Source: Caballeronia concitans (GTDB lineage Bacteria; Pseudomonadota; Gammaproteobacteria; Burkholderiales; Burkholderiaceae). From it: a stretch of DNA of 64,000 nt. The notes beneath the pieces were generated by a model, which saw nothing but the letters and a program-made list of their open reading frames with translations, had not been told where the DNA came from and searched no databases. The stretch is from contig NZ_FCNV02000001.1 in NCBI RefSeq assembly GCF_001544615.1, positions 806,001 to 870,000 of the forward strand. Direction: 5' to 3'. Within the stretch, counting starts at the first letter, position 1, and every line of letters starts with the position of its first letter. Shown here piece after piece: positions 1 to 9,324 of the stretch. Position numbers and translations under genes: made by a program.

Positions 1-1038
1 GATCGCGCAGCCGCCGAGCCACGCGCCGGTCGCGTTGCCGAGGTTGAACGCGCCCTGATTGAGCGTCGAGGCGAGGTTCGGCGCATCGCTCGCGCGGTTC
101 ACGATCAGAATCTGCAGCGGCGGCACGATCGCGAACGCGAGCACGCCCCACAGGAAAATGGTGACCATCGCGGAAACGGGCTCGTGCATCGTCGCGGCGA
201 AAATCGTGAGAATCACGACGATCGACGCCAGGAACGACAGCAGCGAGCGCAACAGCTTCCAGTCCGCGAGCTTGCCGCCGAGCGTGCTGCCGACCGTCAG
301 CCCGAGGCCGAACAGCAGCACGTACGTGACCGCGTGCGGCGAAAAGCCCGTGACGTCCTCGAGAATCGGCGTGATATACGTGAACACCGAAAAGAGACTC
401 GCCGACGCCAGCACGCTGATGCCGAGCACCATCAGCACTTGCGGGTTCTTGAGCACGTCGAATTCGCGCAGGATGCTGGTTTCTCGCATCTCGATATGCT
501 TCGGCAGGCACACGGCGAGCGCGCCGGCCGCCGCAATGCCGATCAGCGTGACGACCCAGAAGGTCGCGCGCCATCCGGCCGCCTGGCCGAGCGCGGTGCC
601 GAGCGGCACGCCGAGCACGTTCGCGAGCGTGAGACCGGTGAACATCAGCGCGATGGCCTGCGCGCGGCGGTTCGGCGCGACGAGATCGGCGGCGACCACC
701 GAGCCGATGCCGAAGAACGCGCCGTGACAGAACGCCGTGACGATGCGCGCGCCCATCAGCACCCAGTAATTCGGCGCGAGCGCGCACAGCAGATTGCCGA
801 CGATGAACACGCCGATCAGCCCCATCAGCGCTTTCTTGCGCGGCATTTTCGCGGTGACGACGGCGAGAATCGGCGCGCCGACGGTCACGCCCAGCGCGTA
901 GCCGGAGACGAGCATGCCGGCGGCGGGAATCGATACCGCGAGATCGCGCGCGACGTTGGGCAGAAGGCCCATGATGACGAATTCGGTCGTGCCGATGCCG
1001 AACGCGGCAATCGCAAGAGCTAGGAGAGGCAAGGGCAT
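1..1038 (-). CDS. MFS efflux transporter (DHA1/AraJ-like), 3' end cut by window edge
   Basis: Translating the minus strand from the ATG at 1038 gives an uninterrupted 346-residue frame that runs off the left edge of the window. It opens with a hydrophobic helix and the GTTEFVIMGLLP motif usual in sugar/drug efflux permeases of the AraJ and Bcr type. A second block, MGARIVTAFCHGAFFGIG, is the characteristic helix-4/5 region of the DHA1 family. Alternating hydrophobic helices and short charged loops fit a 12-helix inner-membrane proton antiporter of about 390-400 residues, so roughly 50 residues lie outside the window. The substrate cannot be told from sequence. The gene is divergent from the exported protein at 1316 across 277 bases in which I see no other gene. 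Confidence 0.85.
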   Translation of the reverse strand, partial: MPLPLLALAIAAFGIGTTEFVIMGLLPNVARDLAVSIPAAGMLVSGYALGVTVGAPILAVVTAKMPRKKALMGLIGVFIVGNLLCALAPNYWVLMGARIVTAFCHGAFFGIGSVVAADLVAPNRRAQAIALMFTGLTLANVLGVPLGTALGQAAGWRATFWVVTLIGIAAAGALAVCLPKHIEMRETSILREFDVLKNPQVLMVLGISVLASASLFSVFTYITPILEDVTGFSPHAVTYVLLFGLGLTVGSTLGGKLADWKLLRSLLSFLASIVVILTIFAATMHEPVSAMVTIFLWGVLAFAIVPPLQILIVNRASDAPNLASTLNQGAFNLGNATGAWLGGCAI

Positions 1039-1315
1039 GGCGGGCGGCGGGCAGAGTGGCGCGTCGGCGAATTCGGACGCAACGAAGGCTCGAATTCTAC
1101 CGAAAGGTCAATTTTGATGCTGGTAGAAACCCTGACGTCCGCCCGTCCGGACAATGCCGGATGATGAGCGGACTTTTTTGACTTCGACGCCCGCCGCGCA
1201 TGATTTTCATTGCGCCGGAGCGCGCCATGCGGCGGGCGTTTCGCATCGGGCGCCCGCGCGCGCGGATCATTGCGCGGCGCGGGTGTTGGAAAAACACAGC
1301 AATCACTGAACAGAC

Positions 1316-1765
1316 ATGTCTTCAATCACAAGTCGTCTGCGCGCGGGAATCGCGTGCGCCGTGCTTTTCGCCAGTTGCCTGCACAACGCCCACGCGCAAA
1401 GCGACGCGTCCGGCCCCATCGCCACGAAAGCGGGGACGGTGTATTTCCTGCGCGACGAATCCGGCTTTGCCGCGATGCTCGGCACGCAGGCTTTCGACCG
1501 TTTCGATGCGCGCCGCCTCGCCCATTTCGACGAAGCCGACGCCAACGGCGCGCTCACGCGCTCGCTGATGCAAACCGATGTAGGCCCCGTGCTCTACGAC
1601 TTCCGCCGCAATCCGCCGCTCGTGCAGCGGTCGGGCAAGCGCATGACGGTGCAGCGCGTGTTCTGGCAAGGCGATGAAGTCGTGATGCAGACAACGCTCG
1701 GCTGGTACAAGCTCGAACGCGGCGCGCTCTCGAAGCTGCAGGCATCGACGAAGACGTATCACTGA
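1316..1765 (+). CDS. exported hypothetical protein, 149 aa
   Basis: I do not recognise this family. The N-terminus is a clear Sec signal peptide: basic residues, a hydrophobic stretch at about residues 10-20, and an AHA cleavage site at residues 25-27. The mature part is about 120 residues, soluble, with no further membrane segment and no cysteines, so a small periplasmic or secreted protein is likely. The ATG at 1316 was chosen because the signal peptide begins there. The gene converges on the DNA-repair operon, with only 15 bases between the two stop codons and no visible terminator. Confidence 0.7.
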   Translation: MSSITSRLRAGIACAVLFASCLHNAHAQSDASGPIATKAGTVYFLRDESGFAAMLGTQAFDRFDARRLAHFDEADANGALTRSLMQTDVGPVLYDFRRNPPLVQRSGKRMTVQRVFWQGDEVVMQTTLGWYKLERGALSKLQASTKTYH

Positions 1766-1780
1766 GCGAAGTTCGACCGC

Positions 1781-2449
1781 TCAAACGCGCACACCGAACA
1801 CGCGTTCGCCCGCGACCACGTACACCGCTTCGCGCGCGCGGCGCACGTCCTCGTTGACTTCGAAGCCGCCGGTGAACGCGCCGAACGCCGGCAGCACGCC
1901 CGCGCGCGCGCCGAAGCGAAAGCACGGCAGCCGCACGCTCTCGATGCGCGTCGCGAGCCGATACACCGGATGCTCGTGGCCGGCGAGCGCGTAGGCGTCG
2001 TCGACGGTTTGCGGATGATGGCAAAGCGCCCACGGCCCCAGCCGATACGGCTCCTTCACCAGTTCTACGCCGAAGCGCGCCGGCAACTCGCCCGCGTGCC
2101 GGTCGTGATTGCCTTCCACGAGCACGAGCCGCAGCGCGGCGCGCCTGTCGCGCCAGGCATCGAGTGCGGCGAGGGTTTCATCGGCGTGGGATTCGCGCGC
2201 GTGCAGCAAGTCGCCGAGAAAGACGACCGACTCGGGCCGATGCGTCGCGATCAGCGCATCGAGGCGCGCGAGGTTTTCGCCGGTCGCGCCGGCCGGCACC
2301 GGAATGCCGCGCGCGCGAAACACGGCGTCCTTGCCGAAGTGGGCATCGGCGATGAAAAGCGCTTTTTCCAGCGGATCGAACGCCGCGCGTTCCGCCGAAA
2401 GCAGCAGCGCGCGGCCGTTCACGTCGATTGTCAGTGCTTCTACTGCCAT
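1781..2449 (-). CDS. pdeM: PdeM-like metallophosphoesterase, ligase-associated DNA repair
   Basis: This 222-residue protein carries the calcineurin-type metallophosphoesterase motifs: DAH (35-37), GD..H (79-83), GNHD (113-116) and a late GHEH. These bind two metal ions. Proteins of this size and motif order that sit with an ATP-dependent ligase, Lhr helicase and MBL exonuclease are the ligase-associated PdeM endonuclease/phosphoesterase family. The start is the ATG at 2449, where the family N-terminus begins; the reading frame stays open upstream but that part is the shadow of the neighbouring gene. It follows the lipoprotein gene by two bases, so translation is probably coupled. It is the last gene of the leftward operon. 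Confidence 0.88.
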   Translation of the reverse strand: MAVEALTIDVNGRALLLSAERAAFDPLEKALFIADAHFGKDAVFRARGIPVPAGATGENLARLDALIATHRPESVVFLGDLLHARESHADETLAALDAWRDRRAALRLVLVEGNHDRHAGELPARFGVELVKEPYRLGPWALCHHPQTVDDAYALAGHEHPVYRLATRIESVRLPCFRFGARAGVLPAFGAFTGGFEVNEDVRRAREAVYVVAGERVFGVRV

Positions 2450-2451
2450 CG

Positions 2452-3051
2452 TCAGGAGTTGGGTTGCAGATGCAGGCCCGGCGCCGCGCGCAGCGTTTCG
2501 CCGAGCACCTTGCCCATCGCCGCGCCGCATTCCTGCGCGTGCCGCACGGTGGAGAAGCACGCGTCGCCTTCGGCGCGGATTTCGTAGGTCGGGATGGTCT
2601 TGACGCTGGTGCCGGAGGGTCTTCCGTAGGCGGCCGGGAATCGGGTGATCGACACGTCGGCCAGTTCGAGCGTCCAAGTGTAGCTGACGGGCAGTCCGTT
2701 CACCGAGCCGGACCCTGCCGGCACGAGGCGGATGAGATGGCTCGGCCGCAATTCCAGCAGCTTGCCGCCAGCCGGACGGCTCGTTGCCGTCCCGGTGATA
2801 TCGAGGAATTGCGCGGGAATCGGCGCGAGCGCGTCTTGCACGGCCGCGGCCATTCCCGTCGTGTACGCCTGAATTTCATCGTGCACGCGCGGGTCGGCCA
2901 GCGCTTTGCTATCCACGACGATGAGCATCTTGCCCGGCGGCGTCGCCGATGCTTCTTCGAACGGATGCTGATCCAGTACGCGCGGATCGCTGGCGCAGGC
3001 GGCGGATGCGGCGGCGAGGAACGCAAGTGCGAGGACGGTTCGTGTTTTCAT
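2452..3051 (-). CDS. putative lipoprotein inserted in the DNA-repair operon
   Basis: The 199-residue product begins with a lipoprotein signal sequence (basic start, hydrophobic residues 5-18, SAAC with the lipidated cysteine at residue 19). The mature domain has no motif I recognise; it has the look of small envelope lipoproteins of unknown function with a central beta-rich part and two later cysteines (in ACFST and ECGAA). It lies 113 bases after the helicase stop and two bases before pdeM, on the same strand. Three neighbouring genes encode cytoplasmic DNA-processing enzymes, so an envelope lipoprotein here is unexpected. It may simply share the transcript. Confidence 0.75.
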   Translation of the reverse strand: MKTRTVLALAFLAAASAACASDPRVLDQHPFEEASATPPGKMLIVVDSKALADPRVHDEIQAYTTGMAAAVQDALAPIPAQFLDITGTATSRPAGGKLLELRPSHLIRLVPAGSGSVNGLPVSYTWTLELADVSITRFPAAYGRPSGTSVKTIPTYEIRAEGDACFSTVRHAQECGAAMGKVLGETLRAAPGLHLQPNS

Positions 3052-3164
3052 GCTGGAGTGGGTTGGGTCGTGATGGATGCGCTCGCGCGTTGGCGCGCGA
3101 AACGCGCAGCAGCGTAGCCGCGCATTCGACCGGAAGTCTTTCGATGGAATGTGAAACTGGCCGC

Positions 3165-5843
3165 TTACATGCCCGCCGCTTTCTCCAGATCCGCGAGCAT
3201 GCGCTCGACGCGGTCCGACAGCTTCTCCGTGCTCACCTTCTCCCGCAGCCGCGCGACGATCAGCGGAAACGCGAACGGCGTCGGCTTCTTCGGATGCGTG
3301 AACGCGAGCCGGCTTTCGCTCATGCGCACGAGGGCATCGCGCAGACGACGCATTTCCAACTCTTGCAGCATCACTTCCTGATCGGCCTGGGCGAGCAGCA
3401 GATTGTCTCGATCGTGCTTGCGGAACACTTCGTAGAAAAGCCCGCTCGACGCCTGCAACTGGCGCGCGCTTTTCTGCTGCCCCGGATGACCCTGATAGAT
3501 GAGCCCCGACACGCGCGCGATCTCGCGAAAGCGCCGCGCCGACAATTCCGATGCGTTCAGGCTCGCGAGAATGTCGTGCTCCAGATTCTCGGGCGAGAAG
3601 AGGCCGTCGGCGATCAGCGTTTCCCAGTCGAACGGCTTGGCCGACAGCAGCTCGAAGCCGTAATCGTTCATCGAAATGGAAAACGTGCTCGGCTGATCGC
3701 GCGCCACGCGCCAGCCGATCAGCGATCCCAGCCCGATATGCGCCATGCGTCCCGCGAACGGATAGCAGAAAAAATGATGCCCTTCGCGCGAACGCACCGC
3801 CTCGACGACCAGCACGCCCGGCCCCGGCAGCGCGGACCACTTCGCCTGCAAATCGAGCAGCGGCCTGACGGCCTGCATTTCGGGCTCGTCGTAGATGCCG
3901 TCGTTCGCGCGCGCGAGCATCACGAGCGCCGCTTCCGCCAGTTCGGACGACAGCGGCATCTTGCTGCCCGCCCATTGCGGCATCGCGCCGCGCGATGAGG
4001 TCGCGCGCTTCACGTAAGCGGTCATGTCCCGCACGCGCACGAGTTCGAGCGCGCGGCCGCCGAACGTGAAGACATCGCCGGGCTTCAGGCGCGAGATGAA
4101 CGATTCCTCCATCGCGCCGATGCGTCCGCCGGTCATGTATGAGACGTTGATGGTCGCATTGGCGACGATCGTCCCGACGTTGTTCCGATGCCGTCGCACG
4201 AGGTCTTCGCGCGGCACGCGATACACGCCGTCATCGCCCGCGACGACGCGGTGATAGTCCGGATACGCCGAAAGCGACGCGCCGCCGCGCTCCACGAACG
4301 CGAGCGCCCAGTCGAATTCCGCCTGCGTCAGATCGCGATACGCGTACGCCGTGCGCACTTCGCCGAGCATGTCGGAGGCCGTGAAGCCGCCGCCGATCGC
4401 CACCGTCACGAGATGCTGCACGAGCACGTCGAGCGGCTTGAGCGGCATGTCGCGCCCTTCGATGCGATGCTCTTCGATGGCCCAGCGCGCCGCTGCCGCT
4501 TCGACGAGTTCGAGCGCGTGCGTCGGCACGATCGTCACGCGCGACACGCGGCCCGGCGCGTGGCCGGATCGTCCGGCGCGCTGCATCAGACGCGCGACGC
4601 CCTTCGGCGAGCCGATCTGGAACACGCGGTCCACCGGCAGAAAATCGACGCCGAGATCGAGACTCGACGTACACACCACCGCCTTCAGTTGCCCGTTCTT
4701 CAGCCCGAGTTCGACCCAGTCGCGCACTTCCTTGTCGAGCGAGCCGTGATGCAGCGCGATCAATCCCGCCCATTCGGGACGCAGATCGAGCAGCGCGCGA
4801 TACCAGATTTCCGACTGCGAGCGCGTGTTCGTGAAGACGAGCGAGCTTTGCGCGTGCTCGATCTCATCGGCGACCGGCCCGACCTGACGCACGCCGAGAT
4901 GCCCGCCCCACGGAAAGCGCTCGATGGTGTCGGGAATCAGCGTATCGACGACGAGCGTCTTCGGCTGCGCGCCGCGCACGACGACACGCGGCGTCGCCAC
5001 GGAATGCAAGAGCGCGTCGTGCGCGAGCGCGAGATTGCCGAGCGTCGCGGACAAGCCCCAGACCTGCAATTCGGGACGCCAGCGCGAAAGGCGTGCGAGC
5101 GCCAGTTGCGTCTGCGTGCCGCGCTTGTTGCCGAGCAGCTCGTGCCATTCGTCGATGACGACGAGCCGCACATGCGATAGCTCCTCGCGAGCGTTGGCGC
5201 GCGTGAGCATCAGCGTGAGGCTTTCGGGCGTCGTGACGAGCGCGGACGGCATGCGGCGGTTTTGCCGTGCGCGTTCCGTCGACGATGTATCGCCGGTGCG
5301 CAAGCCGACGGTCCACGGCACGGACAGCGCGGTGACGGCGGTTTGCAGCGCGCGGGCGGTATCGGCGGCGAGCGCGCGCATCGGCGTGATCCAGAGGACG
5401 GTCAGCGGCGCGGGGAGCGGGGCTTTGTCCGCGTTTGCTTCGGCTTCGGCGGTTCGCTTGCCGCGCTTCGGCTTCGGCGGTCCGGCGAATGCGGCCAGCG
5501 CGCCGAGCCAGATCGCCCACGTCTTGCCCGCGCCGGTCGTCGCGTGAAGGAGGCCGCTTGCGCCGCGTTCGACTTCGCGCCAGACATCGCGCTGAAACGG
5601 AAACGGCTGCCAGCCGCGTTCGCCGAACCATCGCGCGATGCGATCGGGCATCGGCTTCGCGGCTTCGATCGGGTCGTAGACGAAAGGCGCGGGCTTGAAC
5701 AGCTCGGCGGCGGCATCGAGTTTCGCTTGCGCGGCCTGCGTGCGCGGGACGCGGCGCGGGCGGGGCGCGCGGCGTCGTGCGCGGTTCGCGATGTCGTGCG
5801 CGCTGGCTTCGTCGGCTTCGCTGGCTTCGTCCGAGGCGCTCAT
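3165..5843 (-). CDS. lhr: Lhr-type DEXH-box DNA helicase, ligase-associated
   Basis: This 892-residue protein has superfamily-2 helicase motifs in order: Walker A TTGAGKT at about 102-108, DEWH at 231-234, SATLGN at 265-270, and QRAGRSGH at 421-428. The long C-terminal half matches the Lhr-core layout (winged helix and Lhr-specific domain). Lhr helicases track 3'-5' along single-stranded DNA and unwind duplexes or RNA:DNA hybrids. A basic, Ala-rich N-terminal tail (first 50 residues) precedes the core. The start ATG at 5843 overlaps the ligase stop (ATGA), so the two are translationally coupled. Its place between a ligase and a phosphoesterase identifies the ligase-associated helicase of the repair cluster. 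Confidence 0.92.
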   Translation of the reverse strand: MSASDEASEADEASAHDIANRARRRAPRPRRVPRTQAAQAKLDAAAELFKPAPFVYDPIEAAKPMPDRIARWFGERGWQPFPFQRDVWREVERGASGLLHATTGAGKTWAIWLGALAAFAGPPKPKRGKRTAEAEANADKAPLPAPLTVLWITPMRALAADTARALQTAVTALSVPWTVGLRTGDTSSTERARQNRRMPSALVTTPESLTLMLTRANAREELSHVRLVVIDEWHELLGNKRGTQTQLALARLSRWRPELQVWGLSATLGNLALAHDALLHSVATPRVVVRGAQPKTLVVDTLIPDTIERFPWGGHLGVRQVGPVADEIEHAQSSLVFTNTRSQSEIWYRALLDLRPEWAGLIALHHGSLDKEVRDWVELGLKNGQLKAVVCTSSLDLGVDFLPVDRVFQIGSPKGVARLMQRAGRSGHAPGRVSRVTIVPTHALELVEAAAARWAIEEHRIEGRDMPLKPLDVLVQHLVTVAIGGGFTASDMLGEVRTAYAYRDLTQAEFDWALAFVERGGASLSAYPDYHRVVAGDDGVYRVPREDLVRRHRNNVGTIVANATINVSYMTGGRIGAMEESFISRLKPGDVFTFGGRALELVRVRDMTAYVKRATSSRGAMPQWAGSKMPLSSELAEAALVMLARANDGIYDEPEMQAVRPLLDLQAKWSALPGPGVLVVEAVRSREGHHFFCYPFAGRMAHIGLGSLIGWRVARDQPSTFSISMNDYGFELLSAKPFDWETLIADGLFSPENLEHDILASLNASELSARRFREIARVSGLIYQGHPGQQKSARQLQASSGLFYEVFRKHDRDNLLLAQADQEVMLQELEMRRLRDALVRMSESRLAFTHPKKPTPFAFPLIVARLREKVSTEKLSDRVERMLADLEKAAGM

Positions 5844-7495
5844 GCCGTCGCCTCGTTGAGAAATCCTTTGAGCAGATCGAGCGTGTCCGCATCTTCTATC
5901 GACTTGTCCGTGCGCCAGCGCAGCATGCGCGGAAAGCGCACCGCGATGCCCGACTTGTGCCGCGGACTCGCCTGAATGCCCTCGAACCCGATCTCGAAGA
6001 CGAGCGTCGGCGTGAGGCTGCGCACCGGCCCGAACTTTTCGACGGTCGTCTTGCGCACGATGGCATCGACCTTGCGCATTTCTTCGTCGGTGAGCCCGGA
6101 GTAAGCCTTCGCGAACGGGACGAGCGTGCGTACGCCATCGGCTTCGTCCCAGACGGCGAACGTGAAATCCGTGTAGAGGCTCGCGCGCCGTCCGTGGCCG
6201 GGCTGCGCGTAGAGCAGGACGGCATCGACGGAATACGGATCGATCTTCCACTTCCACCACGTGCCCGACGCCTTCGTGCGGCCGACGCCGTACATCGACG
6301 CGCGCTCCTTCAGCATCAACCCTTCGACACCGCGCGCGCGGCTTTCCTCGCGCAACGCGGCGAGCACCGCCCAGTCCGATGCCTCGACCACCGGCGACAC
6401 GCGCAGCAGATCGACGGCAAGATCGCTCGCGAGCGCATCGAGCATCGCGCGGCGCGCATGCAGCGGCTCGGTGCGCAGATCGCGGCCATCCGCTTCGAGC
6501 AGATCGTAGGCGAGCAGCGCGGCGGGGGAATCGGCGAGCACCTTCTTCGTCAGCGACTTGCGCGTGATGCGCGGCTGAAGGCGCGCGAACGGCAACGGCA
6601 TGGTCGCGCCCGGTTCCCACGCGAGAATCTCGCCGTCGATCACGGTGCCGTCCGGCAGCGCCGCGCCCAGCGACGCGAGTTCCGGAAAGCGCTCCGTCAG
6701 CAGGTCCTCGCCGCGCGACCAGATCCACACGCGGCCGCCGCGCTTGACCAGTTGCGCGCGAATGCCGTCCCACTTCCATTCGGCGATCCAGTCGGAGGGC
6801 GCGCCGAGCGTCGCCGGATCGGCCTGCAACTGATGCGAGAGAAAGAACGGATACGGCAAGCCGATATCGCTTTCGTGCGGCGTGTCGACGTCATCGCCTT
6901 CGGCAGCGGGCGCGACGAGCCGCAGATAGCGCGCGGCGCTCGGCGCCTGCCGCGAATCGGTCCAGCCGACCATGCGTTGCGCGATGCGCTTGTGATCGAC
7001 GCCCGCCACTTCCGCGAGCGCGCGCACCACCAGTTGCCGCGCGACGCCCACCCGAAAGCCGCCGCCGATCAGCTTCGTGAGCAGAAACCGCTCGCTCCAG
7101 TTCAGCTCGTTCCAGTAGCCGAGGAGCCGCTCGCGCAACTCGTCCGGATTTGCGCCGCGCAGTGTCAGCACGCGATCCTCGATCCATTGCGCGAGTCCCA
7201 GTTCCGACTCGCGTTCGGGCGGCGGCAGCACATGCGCGATGGTTTCGGCGAGATCGCCGACCGCCTGATACGACTCCTCGAAAAGCCACTCCGGCAAGCC
7301 CGCGCGCTCGCGGGCGAATTCGATCATGAGGCGCGTCGGCACCGACTGGCGCGGCTTGCCGCCCGCGAGGAAATACGACGCCCACGCCGCGTCTTCCGGT
7401 TCCGCGCCCGAAAAATACGTGATCAGCGCTTCGAGCTTTTCGTTGGTCGATGTCGTCGCGTCGAGCGCGGCATAGAGCGTCGCGAAGCGTCTCAT
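5840..7495 (-). CDS. ATP-dependent DNA ligase (repair-associated)
   Basis: The protein is 551 residues, the usual length of bacterial LigB/LigC-like ATP-dependent ligases with an N-terminal DNA-binding domain. The nucleotidyl-lysine motif KWDGIR begins at K241; downstream motifs EGLMLK and WWKWK (motifs IV and V) are intact, followed by an OB-fold domain with a [10 protein letters not shown] block. It seals DNA nicks using ATP, in contrast to the NAD-dependent housekeeping LigA. The start at 7495 overlaps the exonuclease stop (ATGA) and its own stop overlaps the helicase start (ATGA), so it is embedded in a tightly coupled operon. There is no polymerase or primase domain, so it is not LigD. 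Confidence 0.92.
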   Translation of the reverse strand: MRRFATLYAALDATTSTNEKLEALITYFSGAEPEDAAWASYFLAGGKPRQSVPTRLMIEFARERAGLPEWLFEESYQAVGDLAETIAHVLPPPERESELGLAQWIEDRVLTLRGANPDELRERLLGYWNELNWSERFLLTKLIGGGFRVGVARQLVVRALAEVAGVDHKRIAQRMVGWTDSRQAPSAARYLRLVAPAAEGDDVDTPHESDIGLPYPFFLSHQLQADPATLGAPSDWIAEWKWDGIRAQLVKRGGRVWIWSRGEDLLTERFPELASLGAALPDGTVIDGEILAWEPGATMPLPFARLQPRITRKSLTKKVLADSPAALLAYDLLEADGRDLRTEPLHARRAMLDALASDLAVDLLRVSPVVEASDWAVLAALREESRARGVEGLMLKERASMYGVGRTKASGTWWKWKIDPYSVDAVLLYAQPGHGRRASLYTDFTFAVWDEADGVRTLVPFAKAYSGLTDEEMRKVDAIVRKTTVEKFGPVRSLTPTLVFEIGFEGIQASPRHKSGIAVRFPRMLRWRTDKSIEDADTLDLLKGFLNEATA

Positions 7496-8619
7496 GGCGA
7501 TGGCGTCTCCACGGTCGGCTCGCTTGCAGCCGTGTCGGCTACGGCATCGGCTTCGATCGCGTCGTCGCCGTATTCGGTTTTGAACGCGCCCGCATCGAGG
7601 CCCTGTTCGCAGAGCCATCGCACCATCGAATCGATCTGGCCGTGCGTGACGATCACGCGTTCCGCGCCCGTCGCGCCGATCGCCAGTTGCAGGCCCGGCC
7701 AGTCCGCGTGATCCGACAGCACGAAGCCGCGATCCACACCCTTGCGGCGCCGCGTACCGCGCAGGCGCATCCAGCCGGAGGCGAAGGCGTCGCTGTAATC
7801 GCCGAAGCGGCGCATCCACGTGCTGCCTTGCGCCGAGGGCGGCGCGACGATCAGCGCGCCCTTGAACGCGGCCTTGTCGCGCGCGGCGATCTCGCTCACG
7901 AGACGCGTGTCCGGCAGCGCGACGCCCGCCTCGCGATACGCGCGATTGAGCGGTTCCACCGCGCCGTGGCAGAAGATCGGCCCGATGCCCGCGTCGATGC
8001 CCGCGAGCAGACGCTGCGCCTTGCCGAATGAATAGCAGAAGAGTACCGACGCGCGGCCCTGGCTCGCGTTGTGCCGCCACCACGAATCGATGCCGTCGAA
8101 CACGGCGTGCGACGGCTCCCATCGATAGATCGGCAGGCCGAACGTCGATTCGGTGATGAAGGTATCGCAGCGCACGGGTTCGAACGGCGCGCAGGTCGGA
8201 TCGGGCTCGACCTTGTAATCGCCCGATGCGACCCACACGCGCCCGCCGTGCTCCACGCGCACTTGCGCCGAGCCGAGCACATGCCCCGCCGGATGCAGCG
8301 AGACGCGCACGCCGTTCACGTCGATGGTTTCGCCGTAAGGCAAACCCTGCACGTCGATGCCCGGCAGCCGCGACAGCAGCACGCTCACGCCGGCTTCGGC
8401 CGCGAGATAGCGCGCATGACCGAAGCGCGCGTGATCCGCGTGCGCGTGCGTGATGACCGCGCGCTCGACGGGCCGCCACGGATCGATATAAAAGCCGCCC
8501 GGCGGGCAATACAAGCCTTCGGGACGCGCGACGATGAGATCGGAAGAAATGTCCACGGGTCGTCGTGCTCGCTGTGTTGCCTGCACGTTGCTCCTCGAAG
8601 TGTCCAATTGAGGCAACAA
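7492..8619 (-). CDS. MBL-fold exonuclease, ligase-associated
   Basis: The 375-residue protein is a metallo-beta-lactamase-fold nuclease: HAHADH (residues 58-63) is the metal-binding HxHxDH motif, followed by a GDY block and the beta-CASP-type SDHADW and VTHG motifs. Proteins like this beside a ligase and Lhr helicase are the ligase-associated exonuclease family, related to SNM1/Artemis nucleases, and probably trim DNA ends. It is the first gene of the leftward operon. The ATG at 8619 gives about 22 extra residues before the conserved part; an internal start near the VDISSD region is possible. The last 20 residues are an acidic/Ala-rich tail. Confidence 0.9.
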   Translation of the reverse strand: MLPQLDTSRSNVQATQRARRPVDISSDLIVARPEGLYCPPGGFYIDPWRPVERAVITHAHADHARFGHARYLAAEAGVSVLLSRLPGIDVQGLPYGETIDVNGVRVSLHPAGHVLGSAQVRVEHGGRVWVASGDYKVEPDPTCAPFEPVRCDTFITESTFGLPIYRWEPSHAVFDGIDSWWRHNASQGRASVLFCYSFGKAQRLLAGIDAGIGPIFCHGAVEPLNRAYREAGVALPDTRLVSEIAARDKAAFKGALIVAPPSAQGSTWMRRFGDYSDAFASGWMRLRGTRRRKGVDRGFVLSDHADWPGLQLAIGATGAERVIVTHGQIDSMVRWLCEQGLDAGAFKTEYGDDAIEADAVADTAASEPTVETPSP

Positions 8620-8766
8620 AGCACGTCACATGCCCGTCATGCCGCTTTCACGAAGAGCGGCTACGGTGTAAAAGTTTGTTTTATCGATGTGCTAATGGAT
8701 GCGCATCGTGTCGCGCGGTTCAGTTGATCTGAAGCGCGCCGTTATACGGTATTTCTGGTGCTGAAC

Positions 8767-9264
8767 ATGGACACGATGGTTGCGCCGACCGCAGCGGAAG
8801 CGGTCTGGATCGTCAGGCTGAGAAGTCACCCGCAGTACGACTTCGTGCGTCTGAAGCGGGTATTCGCCAATGCCGGTTCGCGCCATCAGGTTGTGCTCGT
8901 CGACGTGAGGAAGCTGCTGCAATGCGCCGACCGCGACGACACCGATTACGTGCTCAAGGCCGTCGATGATTGGCACGCGGGCAAGGTCCGCGGCATCCGC
9001 GAGTTTCTCGATCCCGACAATCCGCGCGTGCCGGAGATGCCGTACGTGACCATTACCGCGCGGCGCTCGGGCGGGCTGCTGGGACTATTGGGCGTGCATC
9101 GGGAGGGGGTCGTCGCGTTTCGCAACGGGCAGCATCGCGCGCGATATCTGGCGCACGCGGGCGCGCTGTGCATGCCGGTGGAAGTGCACGAGCGCGAAGC
9201 CGATCTGCTGCGCGCGATGTGCGCCGCGCCCGGCGAGTCGAGCGCGGAATACGGCGAAATCTGA
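8767..9264 (+). CDS. small protein with ParB-like FRNGQHRARYL motif; possible plasmid fertility inhibition factor family
   Basis: The 165-residue product is cytoplasmic with no membrane segment. Near the C-terminus, FRNGQHRARYL followed by a GALCMPVEVHE strand resembles the ParB/sulfiredoxin nucleotide-binding motif (NGxHRxxAA..), and the whole protein recalls what is annotated in Burkholderia as plasmid fertility inhibition factor (FiwA-like). That name is from memory and tentative. Possible starts are GTG 8758, ATG 8767 or ATG 8776; none has a good ribosome site, and ATG 8767 was chosen as the first ATG. It stands alone, divergent from the repair operon. If the family is right, a conjugation-inhibition protein on a chromosome is curious. 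Confidence 0.65.
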   Translation: MDTMVAPTAAEAVWIVRLRSHPQYDFVRLKRVFANAGSRHQVVLVDVRKLLQCADRDDTDYVLKAVDDWHAGKVRGIREFLDPDNPRVPEMPYVTITARRSGGLLGLLGVHREGVVAFRNGQHRARYLAHAGALCMPVEVHEREADLLRAMCAAPGESSAEYGEI

Positions 9265-9324
9265 CGCGGCTCGTGCGGCTCGTGCGGGTCACGAGTGCGG
9301 CCCGAAGCGAGCCGCACGCGCGCG

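Noticed and set aside
5840-7495. Ligase as LigD of bacterial NHEJ
   Set aside because: There is no polymerase or 3'-phosphoesterase domain and no Ku gene nearby; the neighbours instead fit the ligase-associated repair set.
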